DNA of 64,000 nt from Morganella morganii (GCF_019242955.1 NZ_CP066129.1:2604001-2668000); one strand, 5' to 3'; counted from the stretch's first letter, positions 41,773-50,157 are shown. Numbers and translations are program-made. Notes: generated by a model from the letters alone, not told the origin.

Positions 41773-42563
41773 CAGGCCACCGCCGGAGTCATCATCAGTG
41801 CCAGCAGTTCCGCTGATTTGCTCTCAAAGAAATGCGGCTGCGTTTCCCTCGGGTTCGCCGGAGATGTGATATTTTTGCCGTACAGAAGCCCCTTTGATGT
41901 AACAGACCAGAACAGTTTTTGTGTTCCCTTCGAACCCGGACGGGCTTTCTGTTCGACAATCCCCAGTTCAGCAAGACGTTTGTATGCTCTGGTCGCAGAC
42001 AATGCGGCATTGTGATTTTTCAGCAGCGTAGTCAGAGAGGTTGTCGGTCTGCTGGAGCCATCTACCGCACCCGCCGGTGCATCAATCGCATAGGAGGGAG
42101 CCAGATCCGGAAGACCAGCCATTTTTTGCAGTTTCTGATACCCGCCCAGTTTTGAGGAATTCGACAGATTCAGCGTTTTCGCCATAGACTCCAGCAGGAT
42201 AGCGCCTGCCTGTACCTTATCGGCCAGCTGTACCGCCTGCTGTGTTCCGGCCACCGCATCGAACGTGCGGATAACCTTCAGGTTGAACAGCGGGCTTATC
42301 CACATGGCATAGGCATAAACAACCTCACGGGCAACATATGTCCCCTGCTCCGTACCGCCGCGAATGGTGTTTACAGAGGCGATGCTCATATCTGAGCATC
42401 GGTCGATTTCTGAACACAATGCCTGTGTTGATTCCATCCGCATAAAGTTAGATGGCTTATGGCGCTCTTCACCCCCGGCGGCACGGTGTAAATCATTCAG
42501 GCAATAGCGACCGGCCATGTCCCGGCGCACATTAATACCGTCAACAATAATCAGATTGCTCAT
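41772..42563 (-). CDS. KilA-N domain protein
   Basis: 263 residues. KilA-N spans about 1-110: SNLIIVDGINVRRDMAGRYC, LNDLHRAAGGEERHKPSNFM, and GTYVAREVVYAYAMWISPLF. The C-terminal 80 residues form a winged helix (LTTLLKNHNAALSATRAYKR, KARPGSKGTQKLFWSVTSKG). Such proteins act as phage antirepressors or DNA-binding regulators. It lies between the replication genes and the DUF968 gene in the early operon. Confidence 0.88.
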   Translation of the reverse strand: MSNLIIVDGINVRRDMAGRYCLNDLHRAAGGEERHKPSNFMRMESTQALCSEIDRCSDMSIASVNTIRGGTEQGTYVAREVVYAYAMWISPLFNLKVIRTFDAVAGTQQAVQLADKVQAGAILLESMAKTLNLSNSSKLGGYQKLQKMAGLPDLAPSYAIDAPAGAVDGSSRPTTSLTTLLKNHNAALSATRAYKRLAELGIVEQKARPGSKGTQKLFWSVTSKGLLYGKNITSPANPRETQPHFFESKSAELLALMMTPAVA

Positions 42564-42605
42564 CGTTTATCTCTCCGCTCATTAAGCGCAGCCGTATACT
42601 GCGCC

Positions 42606-43004
42606 TCACATCGCCAGACCGTTTTTTCTTCTCAGTTCCCGCTGCTTTGCCGTGAAGGCCGTAAACAACCGGTTATAGACGGATACAAATTCCCGTTCGG
42701 TGAGAGTGGCCCGGTTCTCTTCCGGTACCGGGTCCGTACAGCGGACCTTTTTTACTCCCCGCCGACAGGCTGCCACCAGTTCCTCATATTCACGGACTTT
42801 CTCCTGTGCATCCGGCAATACCCGGAAAGCCATCCGGTCATTCCCCCGCCACCGGGTCGGCGTGACCGCTTCAATCTTCGCTAAAACCCTGACAGCTGAC
42901 TGGCTGATACTGCGTGATACGCCGTATTTCTCCATGATGTACCCGGAGGTGATTTCAGTTCCGGCCGGTTCCTCTGCCGCAATTCGGGTGTAAAGCATCA
43001 TCAC
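42606..43004 (-). CDS. Early phage protein with helix-turn-helix, unknown role
   Basis: 132 residues. ITSGYIMEKYGVSRSISQSA resembles a helix-turn-helix, and the C-terminus is basic (FTAKQRELRRKNGLAM). Its ATG overlaps the stop of the O-like gene by four bases. The place right after O is that of a helicase loader, but the sequence shows no similarity to lambda P. An accessory replication or regulatory role is possible. Confidence 0.65.
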   Translation of the reverse strand: MMMLYTRIAAEEPAGTEITSGYIMEKYGVSRSISQSAVRVLAKIEAVTPTRWRGNDRMAFRVLPDAQEKVREYEELVAACRRGVKKVRCTDPVPEENRATLTEREFVSVYNRLFTAFTAKQRELRRKNGLAM

Positions 43005-43885
43005 GCAGCCTCCCGTTCTTTTGCGGCCTGCTCTGTGGCCTGTTTCCAGTACCCGCGAAATGCTGCTCGTCCGGCAATTTCATTCATCCGCCCAATGTAG
43101 GATTTGTGTTTTGCGACCAGCTCCTGTACGCGGTTTTCTGGCTTCCAGTCGGAGGATGAGAACATTTTTCTGAAGACTTCATCGCACTCGGTGGTGTCGA
43201 TGTTCTTTGAGTCCGCAGAGCGTTTAAATCCGGCGGCCGTATTCAGCCAGTATCTGAAACCGGAGTTCCAGCAGACATACTGCGTACCCTTGCTGGCGTG
43301 GTAATCGCTGAACTTCTGAAACTCGTCCTGAATGTCCAGACCGGCGGCTTTGGCCTGCTCAATGTGTTCTGGTGTCGGTGCAAAGTTTTCCGGCATTACG
43401 GTTTTGCTTTTGGCTTTCCCGCGAACAGGATTAATATTTTTATTATCTGGATCTATGACTGGATCATGACTGATTCCGGGTGCAGCTCCTGCACCACTAC
43501 CGGAACCATTTGCACCACCCGGTGCATCTGCTGCACCAGTCCGGGAACCATTTGCACCACTCACCCCCGCAGGATTTGCACCACAGGGTGCAGGAGATTC
43601 ACCACTCACAGCGGTAGCATTCAGGCACAGATGATAAATATTTGACTGGTTCAGACCGTTGGCCGATTTTCGTGACTCAACACGAACCAGCCCCATTTTC
43701 ACCAGGGCATTGATGTGGTTCTGCACTGAGCGTTCCGATATTTCACACTGCTCAGCAATGTACGGCACAGACGGCCATGATTCCCCCTGGTCGTTGGCAT
43801 TGTCCGCCAGTTTGACCAGTACCAGTTTTCGCAGCGGGTTGCCTGTTTTTATCTGCAAAGCCCGTGCAGTTAAAATCATGCTCAT
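43001..43885 (-). CDS. Replication initiator, O-like, containing the origin
   Basis: 294 residues. The N-terminal winged helix (PSVPYIAEQCEISERSVQNH, INALVKMGLVRVESRKSANG) binds DNA. A low-complexity Gly/Ala/Asn linker (about 115-160) is encoded by the iterons. The C-terminal DUF-type region (DEFQKFSDYHASKGTQYVCW, FRYWLNTAAGFKRSADS) is typical of phage replication proteins of this type. The initiator should bind the iterons inside its own gene, as lambda O does. Confidence 0.85.
   Translation of the reverse strand: MSMILTARALQIKTGNPLRKLVLVKLADNANDQGESWPSVPYIAEQCEISERSVQNHINALVKMGLVRVESRKSANGLNQSNIYHLCLNATAVSGESPAPCGANPAGVSGANGSRTGAADAPGGANGSGSGAGAAPGISHDPVIDPDNKNINPVRGKAKSKTVMPENFAPTPEHIEQAKAAGLDIQDEFQKFSDYHASKGTQYVCWNSGFRYWLNTAAGFKRSADSKNIDTTECDEVFRKMFSSSDWKPENRVQELVAKHKSYIGRMNEIAGRAAFRGYWKQATEQAAKEREAA
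43470..43612. other. Putative origin of replication (iterons inside the O-like gene)
   Basis: Five GCACCA-type units recur at 18-27-base spacing, several extended to GGAACCATTTGCACCA. They code for the GAN/GSG linker of the initiator. An iteron array inside the initiator gene is the lambda arrangement. An AT-rich stretch near 43,430-43,450 could be the unwinding region. Confidence 0.6.
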
Positions 43886-44076
43886 GGTTTCACCTCATCC
43901 GGACAGCGTGTATACCGTTCCTGAAAGATTTTCAGCGGTTCAAAGCACGGGTGCTCATAACCGTCACGCATGAAAATCACCCGGCTGTTCTCCCGGTCGT
44001 ACCGGATAACGTGAACTTTCCGTCCCCGCTTATCGGTGTAATACCGGTTCAGATTGTCAGCTGTTTCTTCAGGCAT
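43882..44076 (-). CDS. DUF4222 family phage protein
   Basis: 64 residues with the DUF4222 pattern: YYTDKRGRKVHVIRYDRENS and RVIFMRDGYEHPCFEPLKIF. It is a small early phage protein of unknown function, often next to the replication genes. The stop overlaps the start of the O-like gene by four bases. Confidence 0.85.
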   Translation of the reverse strand: MPEETADNLNRYYTDKRGRKVHVIRYDRENSRVIFMRDGYEHPCFEPLKIFQERYTRCPDEVKP

Positions 44077-44269
44077 CCTGACCTCCGCTGCGGTAATAAA
44101 ACTGTGACCAGCTGGCCTCCACCTTTTGCCGGTCTACCACTTCCGGTTTTTTCCGGTAGTTGTCGGCTGTGCCGCCACCCGGTATGCTTTCCACATAACG
44201 AAGTGGTTCACTGCCGGTAACAATGCATTTGAATTGCCTTTCCGGTATTGAATGAGTTAATCTGCTCAT
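44069..44269 (-). CDS. Small early phage protein
   Basis: 66 residues (MSRLTHSIPERQFKCIVTGS, then SWSQFYYRSGGQDA). It overlaps the DUF4222 gene by eight bases. No domain is recognised; the coupled arrangement in the early operon supports that it is real. Confidence 0.65.
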   Translation of the reverse strand: MSRLTHSIPERQFKCIVTGSEPLRYVESIPGGGTADNYRKKPEVVDRQKVEASWSQFYYRSGGQDA

Positions 44270-44332
44270 GCGTTTATCTCTTCACACAATTGATATGGCG
44301 CGATCGAAGCCGGGAGCCGTATACTCCCGGCT

Positions 44333-44797
44333 TCACCCTTTCTGAGTCCGGGTAAATAAAATAATCGTGGATTCAACCTCATCTGTTCTGGCCTGCATGT
44401 CTCTGTAGTGTGCAGTCCGTATTGCATCCGCTTCTCCTGTGGTTATTTCTCCGTCCTCAATAGCCTTACTGATACACAGGTCCACAGCCCCGCGCATAAC
44501 GGATGCCCTGACGCTCTTTTCGTATAAGTCAGTACGGCCGATTTCACTTTTTTTCGGACTGTCCACCAGCAGCATTCCGGATTCTGCCGCGACGTATTCG
44601 GCATACAGCACAGTTCCGGAGACTTCCTGCATCACCATCAGGTCATGGTGATCAAAGAACCGGCAGCCGTTTTTCTCATAAAACCGGTTATTGAATGACG
44701 TCAGGGACAAGCCGAGGGAACCGGCCATTGCATCACGTCCGCCGGGGACCAGACTGCACATCTCTCTTACAACTTCTTTCAGGGATTTGTTTTTCAT
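44333..44797 (-). CDS. YmfL/CII-type phage regulatory protein
   Basis: 154 residues. The N-terminal helix-turn-helix (MKNKSLKEVVREMCSLVPGG, AMAGSLGLSLTSFNNRFYEK) is like that of e14 YmfL and of CII-like regulators placed after cro. The C-terminal part is helical. It probably helps decide between lysogeny and replication. Gene order cro then ymfL-like is seen in many such prophages. Confidence 0.8.
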   Translation of the reverse strand: MKNKSLKEVVREMCSLVPGGRDAMAGSLGLSLTSFNNRFYEKNGCRFFDHHDLMVMQEVSGTVLYAEYVAAESGMLLVDSPKKSEIGRTDLYEKSVRASVMRGAVDLCISKAIEDGEITTGEADAIRTAHYRDMQARTDEVESTIILFTRTQKG

Positions 44798-44826
44798 TGC
44801 CTACTCACTTTCAGATTGGGTTGTAG

Positions 44827-45027
44827 TTAACCGTGCTTTTCCGTGCTGCTATGCTGATAAAGTGCAGGGTTGTACTTGAGTTTTCCGTTTGTGAGCCGCT
44901 CAATTTTCAAAGCTTGTTTTTCCGGAACAACGGATACCCACTGACACACCGCGCTATGGGAAATTCCCAAAACAAATGCCGTTTTAGTTGTTCCACCGAA
45001 ATAGGCTAAAACTTGATTTTTATGCAT
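44827..45027 (-). CDS. Cro-like repressor
   Basis: 66 residues: MHKNQVLAYFGGTTKTAFVL and GISHSAVCQWVSVVPEKQAL form a helix-turn-helix of the Cro/YdaS type (AFVLGISHSAVCQW). It is the first gene of the rightward operon and divergent from cI, with AGGGGTGAT before its ATG. It should lower cI expression and early transcription during lytic growth. Confidence 0.87.
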   Translation of the reverse strand: MHKNQVLAYFGGTTKTAFVLGISHSAVCQWVSVVPEKQALKIERLTNGKLKYNPALYQHSSTEKHG

Positions 45028-45043
45028 GTATCACCCCTTAAAA

Positions 45044-45110
45044 GTTAGCATACTTACAATATAAACTTGCAAGATACTTACGTCAATAAAATGTAAGCTT
45101 GCTTACATGA
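45044..45110. promoter_or_regulatory. cI/cro operator region
   Basis: Three related sites: GTTAGCATACTTAC (45,045), a poorer site at 45,066-45,081 (CTTGCAAGATACTTAC), and ATGTAAGCTTGCTTACAT (45,091-45,108), an eight-base inverted repeat with two central bases. The consensus half-site is GTAAGY. The arrangement matches a three-site lambdoid OR. Confidence 0.75.
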
Positions 45111-45128
45111 ATAAGACGGAGAAAGTTT

Positions 45129-45776
45129 ATGAATACGCTCGGCGAGAGAATCAAATTTAGAAGGCGTCAGCTTAAAATGACCCAGAGAGATGTCGCCGAG
45201 TGTGTGGGTATCTCGGCATCGGCAGTTACCCAATGGGAAGGTGATTCCACAGGGCTGTCCAGTGAAAATCTTTTAAAATTATCTGCTGTGCTTCGTTGTT
45301 CACCTCAATGGCTGCTTTTGGGTGAAGGTGAACTAGATCTTCCGTTTCCACCATATGGCAATCATTACGCTCAAATTCCGGTGATTTCTTGGGTTCAGGC
45401 AGGAAACTGGACTGAGGTTATTAATCACCCAGATGCTAATTCTCTTCAATATGTTGATACATCAGCAAAAGTAAGCGGTAACGCCTTTGCATTAATTGTT
45501 AAGGGGCAGTCAATGACATCAACATCAGGTGATCTTAGTATTCCTGAGGGGGCAATTGTTGTAGTTGATCCCGATTTTGGATTTGTTGAAGAAATGAACA
45601 ATAAGATAATTATCGCGCAATTAAATGAATCCAATGAGGCCACCATAAAAAAATTCATTATAGATGGCCCCAATAGGTATCTTGCGCCCCTTAACCCCCA
45701 ATTTAACCCAATACCAGTTAACGGCAATTGCCGACTTATAGGCCAAGTTAAGCAAATAATCATAAACTTAGACTAA
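45129..45776 (+). CDS. CI repressor (S24 self-cleaving)
   Basis: 215 residues. The XRE helix-turn-helix is at 1-60 (MTQRDVAECVGISASAVTQW). The C-terminal S24 domain has the cleavage site Ala91-Gly92 (WVQAGNW), Ser128 in GQSMT and Lys174 in TIKKF. RecA-stimulated self-cleavage would induce the prophage upon DNA damage. A terminator follows. The divergent cro and the operator palindromes support its role as the immunity repressor. Confidence 0.95.
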   Translation: MNTLGERIKFRRRQLKMTQRDVAECVGISASAVTQWEGDSTGLSSENLLKLSAVLRCSPQWLLLGEGELDLPFPPYGNHYAQIPVISWVQAGNWTEVINHPDANSLQYVDTSAKVSGNAFALIVKGQSMTSTSGDLSIPEGAIVVVDPDFGFVEEMNNKIIIAQLNESNEATIKKFIIDGPNRYLAPLNPQFNPIPVNGNCRLIGQVKQIIINLD

Positions 45777-45792
45777 TATTCCACATCCGTTC

Positions 45793-45820
45793 AATCCCGC
45801 CCTCTTTGCGGGATTTTTTT
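45793..45820 (+). terminator. cI terminator
   Basis: ATCCCGC and GCGGGAT pair around CCTCTTT and are followed by seven T residues. Confidence 0.85.
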
Positions 45821-45837
45821 GTGCCCACGAAAATAAT

Positions 45838-45895
45838 ATTAGTAAGCTTATTTTTCTTCTTGACACGGAATGTAAGTTAACTAATATTATAAGCA
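45838..45895 (+). promoter_or_regulatory. PL-type promoter with operators
   Basis: TTGACA and TAATAT are separated by 16 bases (within 45,862-45,890). GTAAGCTTAT (near 45,851) and ATGTAAGTTAACTAAT (near 45,872) resemble the CI half-sites, one lying between the two hexamers. It would drive the operon to xis and int, under CI control. Confidence 0.65.
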
Positions 45896-45933
45896 TGCAG
45901 ACAACAGAACACTTAACAATTAGTGGAGTCTAT

Positions 45934-46146
45934 ATGCAAACCGAACCAATCATCACCACCAACAACATGTCAGCAGACGAAGTTGCAGCGTGGATTACTG
46001 AAAAAGCCCGGGCGCTTCAAAAACTGCAATCACTCCGTGCTGAGCGCCAAAGAGAGATACGTGACCACGAGCGCACTATGGCCCGCCTCGATGAAGACAT
46101 CGCCAGATGGGAAGACTTCTGTGCTTTAACAGTACAACCGCAGTAA
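45934..46146 (+). CDS. Small coiled-coil early phage protein
   Basis: The ATG at 45934 (GTGGAG ahead) gives 70 residues: MQTEPIITTNNMSADEVAAW and a charged helix (RAERQREIRDHERTMARLDE). It looks like a short coiled-coil protein typical of the region after PL. No function is recognised. Confidence 0.65.
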   Translation: MQTEPIITTNNMSADEVAAWITEKARALQKLQSLRAERQREIRDHERTMARLDEDIARWEDFCALTVQPQ

Positions 46147-46202
46147 CGGCTGCATATCTGAATAACTGTGTGAAGAGTGTCAATTAGTGTGGGGAGATAG
46201 AC

Positions 46203-46538
46203 GTGGACAATGTTGCAAGCGATCCGCGGAAACTAAGAATTTACTCCTTGGTTTTCCATAAGAACGCATTAACGCTGTCAACCGACAATACCCATGATGA
46301 TTTTTGGTTAGAGTTACATGAAACTGTCGGTTGGGTGAAGTTTGAAAAACACCATGAAGAAAGCGAGTTTGTTAAGAACGGAGCACTGTTTGTAGCCACT
46401 GAATTGCGTCCGGTATCTGATTCAGCCCCTTACCCAATAGTTGAAGCACGATGTGTTTTGTGGCGTCAGCGGGAAGCTCTTTTAAGCGCTGCAAATACCC
46501 TTTCCTTTCTTCTGGGTCAGGAACGTTCTGGGCAATGA
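46203..46538 (+). CDS. Hypothetical phage protein, overlapping an antisense gene
   Basis: 111 residues from a GTG after a GGGGAGATAGAC leader (MDNVASDPRKLRIYSLVFHK). The final third overlaps the 46,372-46,860 minus-strand gene by 167 bases tail to tail. It is in line with the PL operon. If only one of the two is real, the minus-strand one has the better protein-like sequence over the overlap. Confidence 0.5.
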   Translation: MDNVASDPRKLRIYSLVFHKNALTLSTDNTHDDFWLELHETVGWVKFEKHHEESEFVKNGALFVATELRPVSDSAPYPIVEARCVLWRQREALLSAANTLSFLLGQERSGQ

Positions 46539-46860
46539 ACTCACGCAGTGCAGATAAAGTTTCATCATGCAATTTTACAGTAACAATTTTTAAAGAGGCG
46601 GAGATGCTGCCTTCATCACTAAGTAAATTAACAGCATCATTCGTGGCAGAAATGAGATCTAATGCTGGTTCAATACCATCAAATGATTCCTCGATTCCGC
46701 CCAGGATTAACCCCTCATCTCTGAGGTAAGCAATATTTTGTAATAGAGTTTTATCATCCAGAGAAGATAACTCTAAAGGTATTGAGTTTATTTGCTCCGG
46801 ATATTCCTCTACTGCAAGTTCCAGAATTTTAAGTTGAAGATTGCGATCAAAAGCGGCCAT
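46372..46860 (-). CDS. Hypothetical protein, DUF2513-like
   Basis: The ATG at 46860 gives 162 residues: MAAFDRNLQLKILELAVEEY, then IAYLRDEGLILGGIEESFDG and a helical end (HIVLQLLGKGLNQIPDAIQW). The first part has the layout of DUF2513-like small winged-helix proteins. It is on the opposite strand to the PL operon, so it may be expressed in the lysogen as an exclusion or immunity gene; that is inference from position only. Confidence 0.65.
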   Translation of the reverse strand: MAAFDRNLQLKILELAVEEYPEQINSIPLELSSLDDKTLLQNIAYLRDEGLILGGIEESFDGIEPALDLISATNDAVNLLSDEGSISASLKIVTVKLHDETLSALREFIAQNVPDPEERKGYLQRLKELPADATKHIVLQLLGKGLNQIPDAIQWLQTVLRS

Positions 46861-46902
46861 AAAAACTATTCTCTTGGTTGTGTGAGAACACCAAGATACC
46901 AC

Positions 46903-47136
46903 CGCCGCCCGAGGTGGTTAAACAACCGGGCCCGAATATTGTGAAGAGAGACGACCCCATAACAATAACGATGCAGCATCATTAGCGGCCGTGCATAACA
47001 CGGTGCAGTCCACCACTCGGCCGCCACTTTTTACAAATATAAGTCCACCGGTGTAAATCGTCCTGCCGGATAGATACCTTGCCTGACCGCCGGTGGACTT
47101 ATCTTTGTGTGAAGAGACAACGAAAGGAAAAACGCG
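46903..47136. other. Non-coding stretch in the PL operon
   Basis: GTCCACCGG at 47,043 returns inverted as CCGGTGGAC at 47,091; the pair flanks about 40 bases. GGCCGTGCATAACACGG and CACTCGGCCGCC lie before it. No gene is seen; a structured leader for the next small gene is possible. Confidence 0.4.
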
Positions 47137-47265
47137 ATGAGCGAGAATAACCGTATGATCAATGTCCCGGAGTTTCTCTCCGGGTTAGATACCGGTGTGT
47201 TTAAAAACCGATATTCAAAACCTATACCGGTAAATTCAAAGATTAATTATTTTATGCCGCTTTAA
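47137..47265 (+). CDS. 42-residue phage protein, probably truncated
   Basis: AAAGGAAAAACGCG precedes the ATG. MSENNRMINVPEFLSGLDTG recalls the first part of a larger phage early protein (PEF-GLD-GVF, about 100 residues in relatives); the rest (KNRYSKPIPVNSKINYFMPL) differs. The gene may have lost its 3' part. Confidence 0.5.
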   Translation: MSENNRMINVPEFLSGLDTGVFKNRYSKPIPVNSKINYFMPL

Positions 47266-47347
47266 CCGACGGTATTTTACTGCCCGCACCAGAGAATAAA
47301 TTAGTTTAATAAAATATATAATCTTTATTTTAAAGAGGATATACATC

Positions 47348-47575
47348 ATGTCAGAACAGGATAAGCCAAGTGTTAAGATTAATATTACAGTGACTTTAAA
47401 TGAAGCGCCCTGCATTAATGTTGAGGTAAGTAAGGAATTCAACATACCTGAAAATGCACCTTATATAGCCTCTTTTTTAGAAAAAATCGGTGAACATATT
47501 GCCAGCGAAGGGACGACTACAGAGGCTATAAAAAAAGCAATAAAAGACACTATTAAAAAAAGAAATATTCACTGA
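47348..47575 (+). CDS. Small acidic early phage protein
   Basis: 75 residues (MSEQDKPSVKINITVTLNEA), with a good AGAGGATATACATC leader. It has a beta-hairpin-like first half and a helix with a lysine-rich end (TEAIKKAIKDTIKKRNIH). No family is recognised. Confidence 0.65.
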   Translation: MSEQDKPSVKINITVTLNEAPCINVEVSKEFNIPENAPYIASFLEKIGEHIASEGTTTEAIKKAIKDTIKKRNIH

Positions 47576-47637
47576 AGCTACGCTCTTCTTATATCTGAAC
47601 AGTCTTAATCGTATACGGTGATGTGCAGAGTGTGACT

Positions 47638-47880
47638 ATGAAAATGTTAACTTTGGATGAATGGGCAGAAGACCGGTACAGGAGCCGCCCGCCTAAACTG
47701 GGAACATTACAGCGGTACGCCCGATGTGGTCTATTTTTCCCACCGGCACAGAAAGAAGGTGGTATTTGGCGCGTGAGAGAAGATGCCGAACTAGTCGGTA
47801 ATTTAATCTCACCGGTGATCAGCAAAAGTGACAATCCCAGGCTGCAAAGGATTTTAACTGATGGCTGCCAGACCCCGTAA
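47638..47880 (+). CDS. Excisionase Xis
   Basis: The ATG at 47638 gives 80 residues: MKMLTLDEWAEDRYRSRPPK, then LQRYARCGLFFPPAQKEGGI. This is the lambda Xis pattern (LTLQEWN, R-WVRECRIFPPPVKDGR), a winged helix that binds and bends the attachment-site arm to favour excision. It overlaps int by 20 bases, the same arrangement as in lambda. Confidence 0.92.
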   Translation: MKMLTLDEWAEDRYRSRPPKLGTLQRYARCGLFFPPAQKEGGIWRVREDAELVGNLISPVISKSDNPRLQRILTDGCQTP

Positions 47881-48988
47881 AAATAATATCACTATCCCCA
47901 ACCTGTACCCGTTTTTCAGCAGGAAAACCAGCAAGGTGTACTGGCGCTACAGACATCCCGTCACTGGGAAATTTCATTATCTCGGTGACAATGAGGAAGA
48001 GGCCAAAATAATTGCGGTTGAGGCTAATCTGCGGCTGGCTGAACAGCGAAGCCGTCAGGTAATGGCAATTAGTGATCGGATGGCGAAAATAAAAGGCAAA
48101 GAAATCACGGTTAATACCTGGCTGGATCGGTACCAGATAATCCAGGCGGAGCGTCTGACAGACGGTGAAATAAAACAGAATACCTTTAAACAAAAACAGA
48201 AACCTGTTGCACTGATGCGTCATGCGTTGTCACAAAAGCCATTACCGGCAGTCGATGCCCGTGATATTGCCGATATTCTGGATCAGTATAAGGCCAGTGG
48301 TCAGCACCGGATGGCTCAGGTTGTCCGTTCGGTGTTAATCGATGTATTCAAAGAAGCACAGCATGCCGGTGAAGTTCCGCCCGGATATAACCCAGCCCTC
48401 GCAACAAAGCAACCACGACGAAAGGTAACCCGGCAACGACTTAGCCTGGAAGAATGGCTGAAAATTTATGATATCGCCTGTAAGGACCATAAATATCTCG
48501 GAAATGCTATGTTACTGGCTGTTGTTACCGGACAGCGCCTCGGTGATATTTCAGAAATGAAATTCCGTGATATATGGGATGATCATCTGCATGTCATCCA
48601 GCAAAAAACCGGAACACGGCTTGCTATCCCCCTATCCCTCCGGTGTCAGGCACTCAATATCAGTCTGCGGGATGTGATTGCCGGATGCCGTGATCTGTAT
48701 GTCAGTAAATATTTAGTCCACTACACACGAAACACATCACAGTCACAGCCCGGCGGACAGGTAACCGCAAATACCCTGACCACCAACTTTAAAAAAGCCA
48801 GGGATAAAACCGACATCGATTGGGGAGAAGGAACACCGGCAACATTTCATGAAATGCGGTCATTATCGGAGCGTTTATACCGGGAACAGGGAATTAATAC
48901 CAAAAACCTGTTGGGTCATAAAAACCAGCAACAAACCGATAAATATCATGATGATCGTGGCAAAGATTGGATAAAGGTCTTGATCTGA
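47861..48988 (+). CDS. Tyrosine-recombinase integrase, lambda Int family
   Basis: 375 residues. An N-terminal arm-binding domain (NLYPFFSRKTSKVYWRYRHP) is followed by a core-binding domain (VNTWLDRYQIIQAE) and the catalytic domain: Arg226 (TGQRLGD), Lys249 (QQKTGT), His330 and Arg333 (FHEMRSLS), His353 (LGHKN) and Tyr362 (KYHDDRG). All are present, so the enzyme should be active. It is the last gene before the right attachment site, but the att core could not be identified. Confidence 0.96.
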   Translation: MAARPRKNNITIPNLYPFFSRKTSKVYWRYRHPVTGKFHYLGDNEEEAKIIAVEANLRLAEQRSRQVMAISDRMAKIKGKEITVNTWLDRYQIIQAERLTDGEIKQNTFKQKQKPVALMRHALSQKPLPAVDARDIADILDQYKASGQHRMAQVVRSVLIDVFKEAQHAGEVPPGYNPALATKQPRRKVTRQRLSLEEWLKIYDIACKDHKYLGNAMLLAVVTGQRLGDISEMKFRDIWDDHLHVIQQKTGTRLAIPLSLRCQALNISLRDVIAGCRDLYVSKYLVHYTRNTSQSQPGGQVTANTLTTNFKKARDKTDIDWGEGTPATFHEMRSLSERLYREQGINTKNLLGHKNQQQTDKYHDDRGKDWIKVLI

Positions 48989-49099
48989 TATTTTATTGGC
49001 CCATAGTTGAATTCGTATATCTGCCTTTCAAACTGCATATCAGCTTTGTGCCAAAAGAGGACCTTTTACCCTTACATGTGTATAAGCTCGTCCTCAGTC

Positions 49100-49987
49100 C
49101 TAAATTCTCAACGTATCGATAACTGCTCGCAGAGCAGGCGACACATTGCGGTGCGGATAATATAGAAATGAGCCTTCCAGGCGTTGGCTGTAACGTTGTA
49201 AAACTCTGATGAGCGAACCCTGTTCTAAATCATCAGATACCAACTCTTCGGGAACATAAGCCAATCCCAGGCCCAGCCTGGCTGCTTTGGCCTCCATATA
49301 GCTGTCAGCGAAAATCCACTGCCCTTGCGGCCGATGGGTGATTTTTTTACCGTTATGGTGAAGTTCCCACGAGTACAGTTTCCCGTCGCCAAACTGATAA
49401 GCGATGCAGGGATGAACCGCTAAATCTGCGGGGGCTTGCGGAAAGCCATAGCGACGAAAATGATCAGGCGTGCCGACAACAGCCATCTCCATGTCAGGGG
49501 AAATACGCACAGCAACCATGCCACTACCTACTTCAGGCCCCAGGCGAACACCCGCATCAAACCTCTCGGCAATAATATCGACAAATCGGCTTTCGCTAAT
49601 AAGTTCAAGTCGGATATCCGGGTAGCTCTTCTTAAACACCGCAAGCTTTGGCAGAAGCAATTTATCAATAGCATGCTGACTGGCATTGATGCGTACCGTC
49701 CCCGATGGGGACTGGCGATAATGAGCCAGCGTGTCCAGCCCCATATCTAAAGCGTCGAATCCTGCTTCAATGGTCCGGTAGAGCTTTTCACCGGCATGGG
49801 TGAGAGATAATCTGCGCGTGGTGCGTACCAGGAGCTGAACGCCCAGCCGTTCTTCAAGTTCCCGTACTGAACGACTTATTCCTGATTGTGCCAGGCCAAG
49901 GCGATGTGCTGCGGCTGTAAAGCTCCCTTCCCGTACTACCTGCATGAACAGGTACAAATCGTTATAGTTTTCCCGTTTCGCCATCAT
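49100..49987 (-). CDS. LysR-family regulator
   Basis: About 295 residues; ATG at 49987 or 49984, preceded by GGGAGCGGA. The helix-turn-helix is FTAAAHRLGLAQSGISRSVR, then LEERLGVQLLVRTTRRLSLT. The effector domain follows (GTVRINASQHAIDKLLLPKL). It is divergent from the hydrolase gene 170 bases away and thus likely controls hydrolase and transporter. The effector is unknown. It is the first host-side gene to the right of prophage 1. Confidence 0.92.
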   Translation of the reverse strand: MMAKRENYNDLYLFMQVVREGSFTAAAHRLGLAQSGISRSVRELEERLGVQLLVRTTRRLSLTHAGEKLYRTIEAGFDALDMGLDTLAHYRQSPSGTVRINASQHAIDKLLLPKLAVFKKSYPDIRLELISESRFVDIIAERFDAGVRLGPEVGSGMVAVRISPDMEMAVVGTPDHFRRYGFPQAPADLAVHPCIAYQFGDGKLYSWELHHNGKKITHRPQGQWIFADSYMEAKAARLGLGLAYVPEELVSDDLEQGSLIRVLQRYSQRLEGSFLYYPHRNVSPALRAVIDTLRI

Positions 49988-50157
49988 TCCGCTCCCGAAA
50001 CCACTTCTTAATTTAGAACAATATGGTATTAATCCTAGCACTTTCCTCCCTCTAATCAGCACTATTTCCGCTAACTATAATGAGTGCATTGCTACAAAGC
50101 ACAGCAGTGTTGTCCGTATGAAACCTGTTTCAATCACGTTTTATAAGGGGAGTTTTG

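Larger units (their letters stand above)
12745..48988. mobile_element. Prophage 1: HK97-like head, lambda-like tail siphovirus
   Basis: The gene order is that of a lambdoid prophage, inverted in this window: int-xis and an early operon on the plus strand at the right end; CI/Cro switch; replication and Q-like genes; lysis; HNH, terminases, head and tail genes on the minus strand; tail fibre at the left. All modules needed for lysogeny, packaging, lysis and tail assembly are present, and only a methyltransferase gene is visibly broken. Left border and attachment core are not resolved; the right border lies between 48,989 and 49,099. Confidence 0.88.

Noticed and set aside
43470-43612. Repeat array resembling a CRISPR
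   Set aside because: The units are short, spaced by less than 30 bases, lie inside a replication gene and fit iterons; there are no cas genes.
47589-48223. Minus-strand frames opposite xis and int
   Set aside because: They are shadows of two well-supported genes.
48989-49099. Attachment core of prophage 1
   Set aside because: I compared the bases after int with 11,208-13,250 and found no convincing common core, so no att site is claimed.
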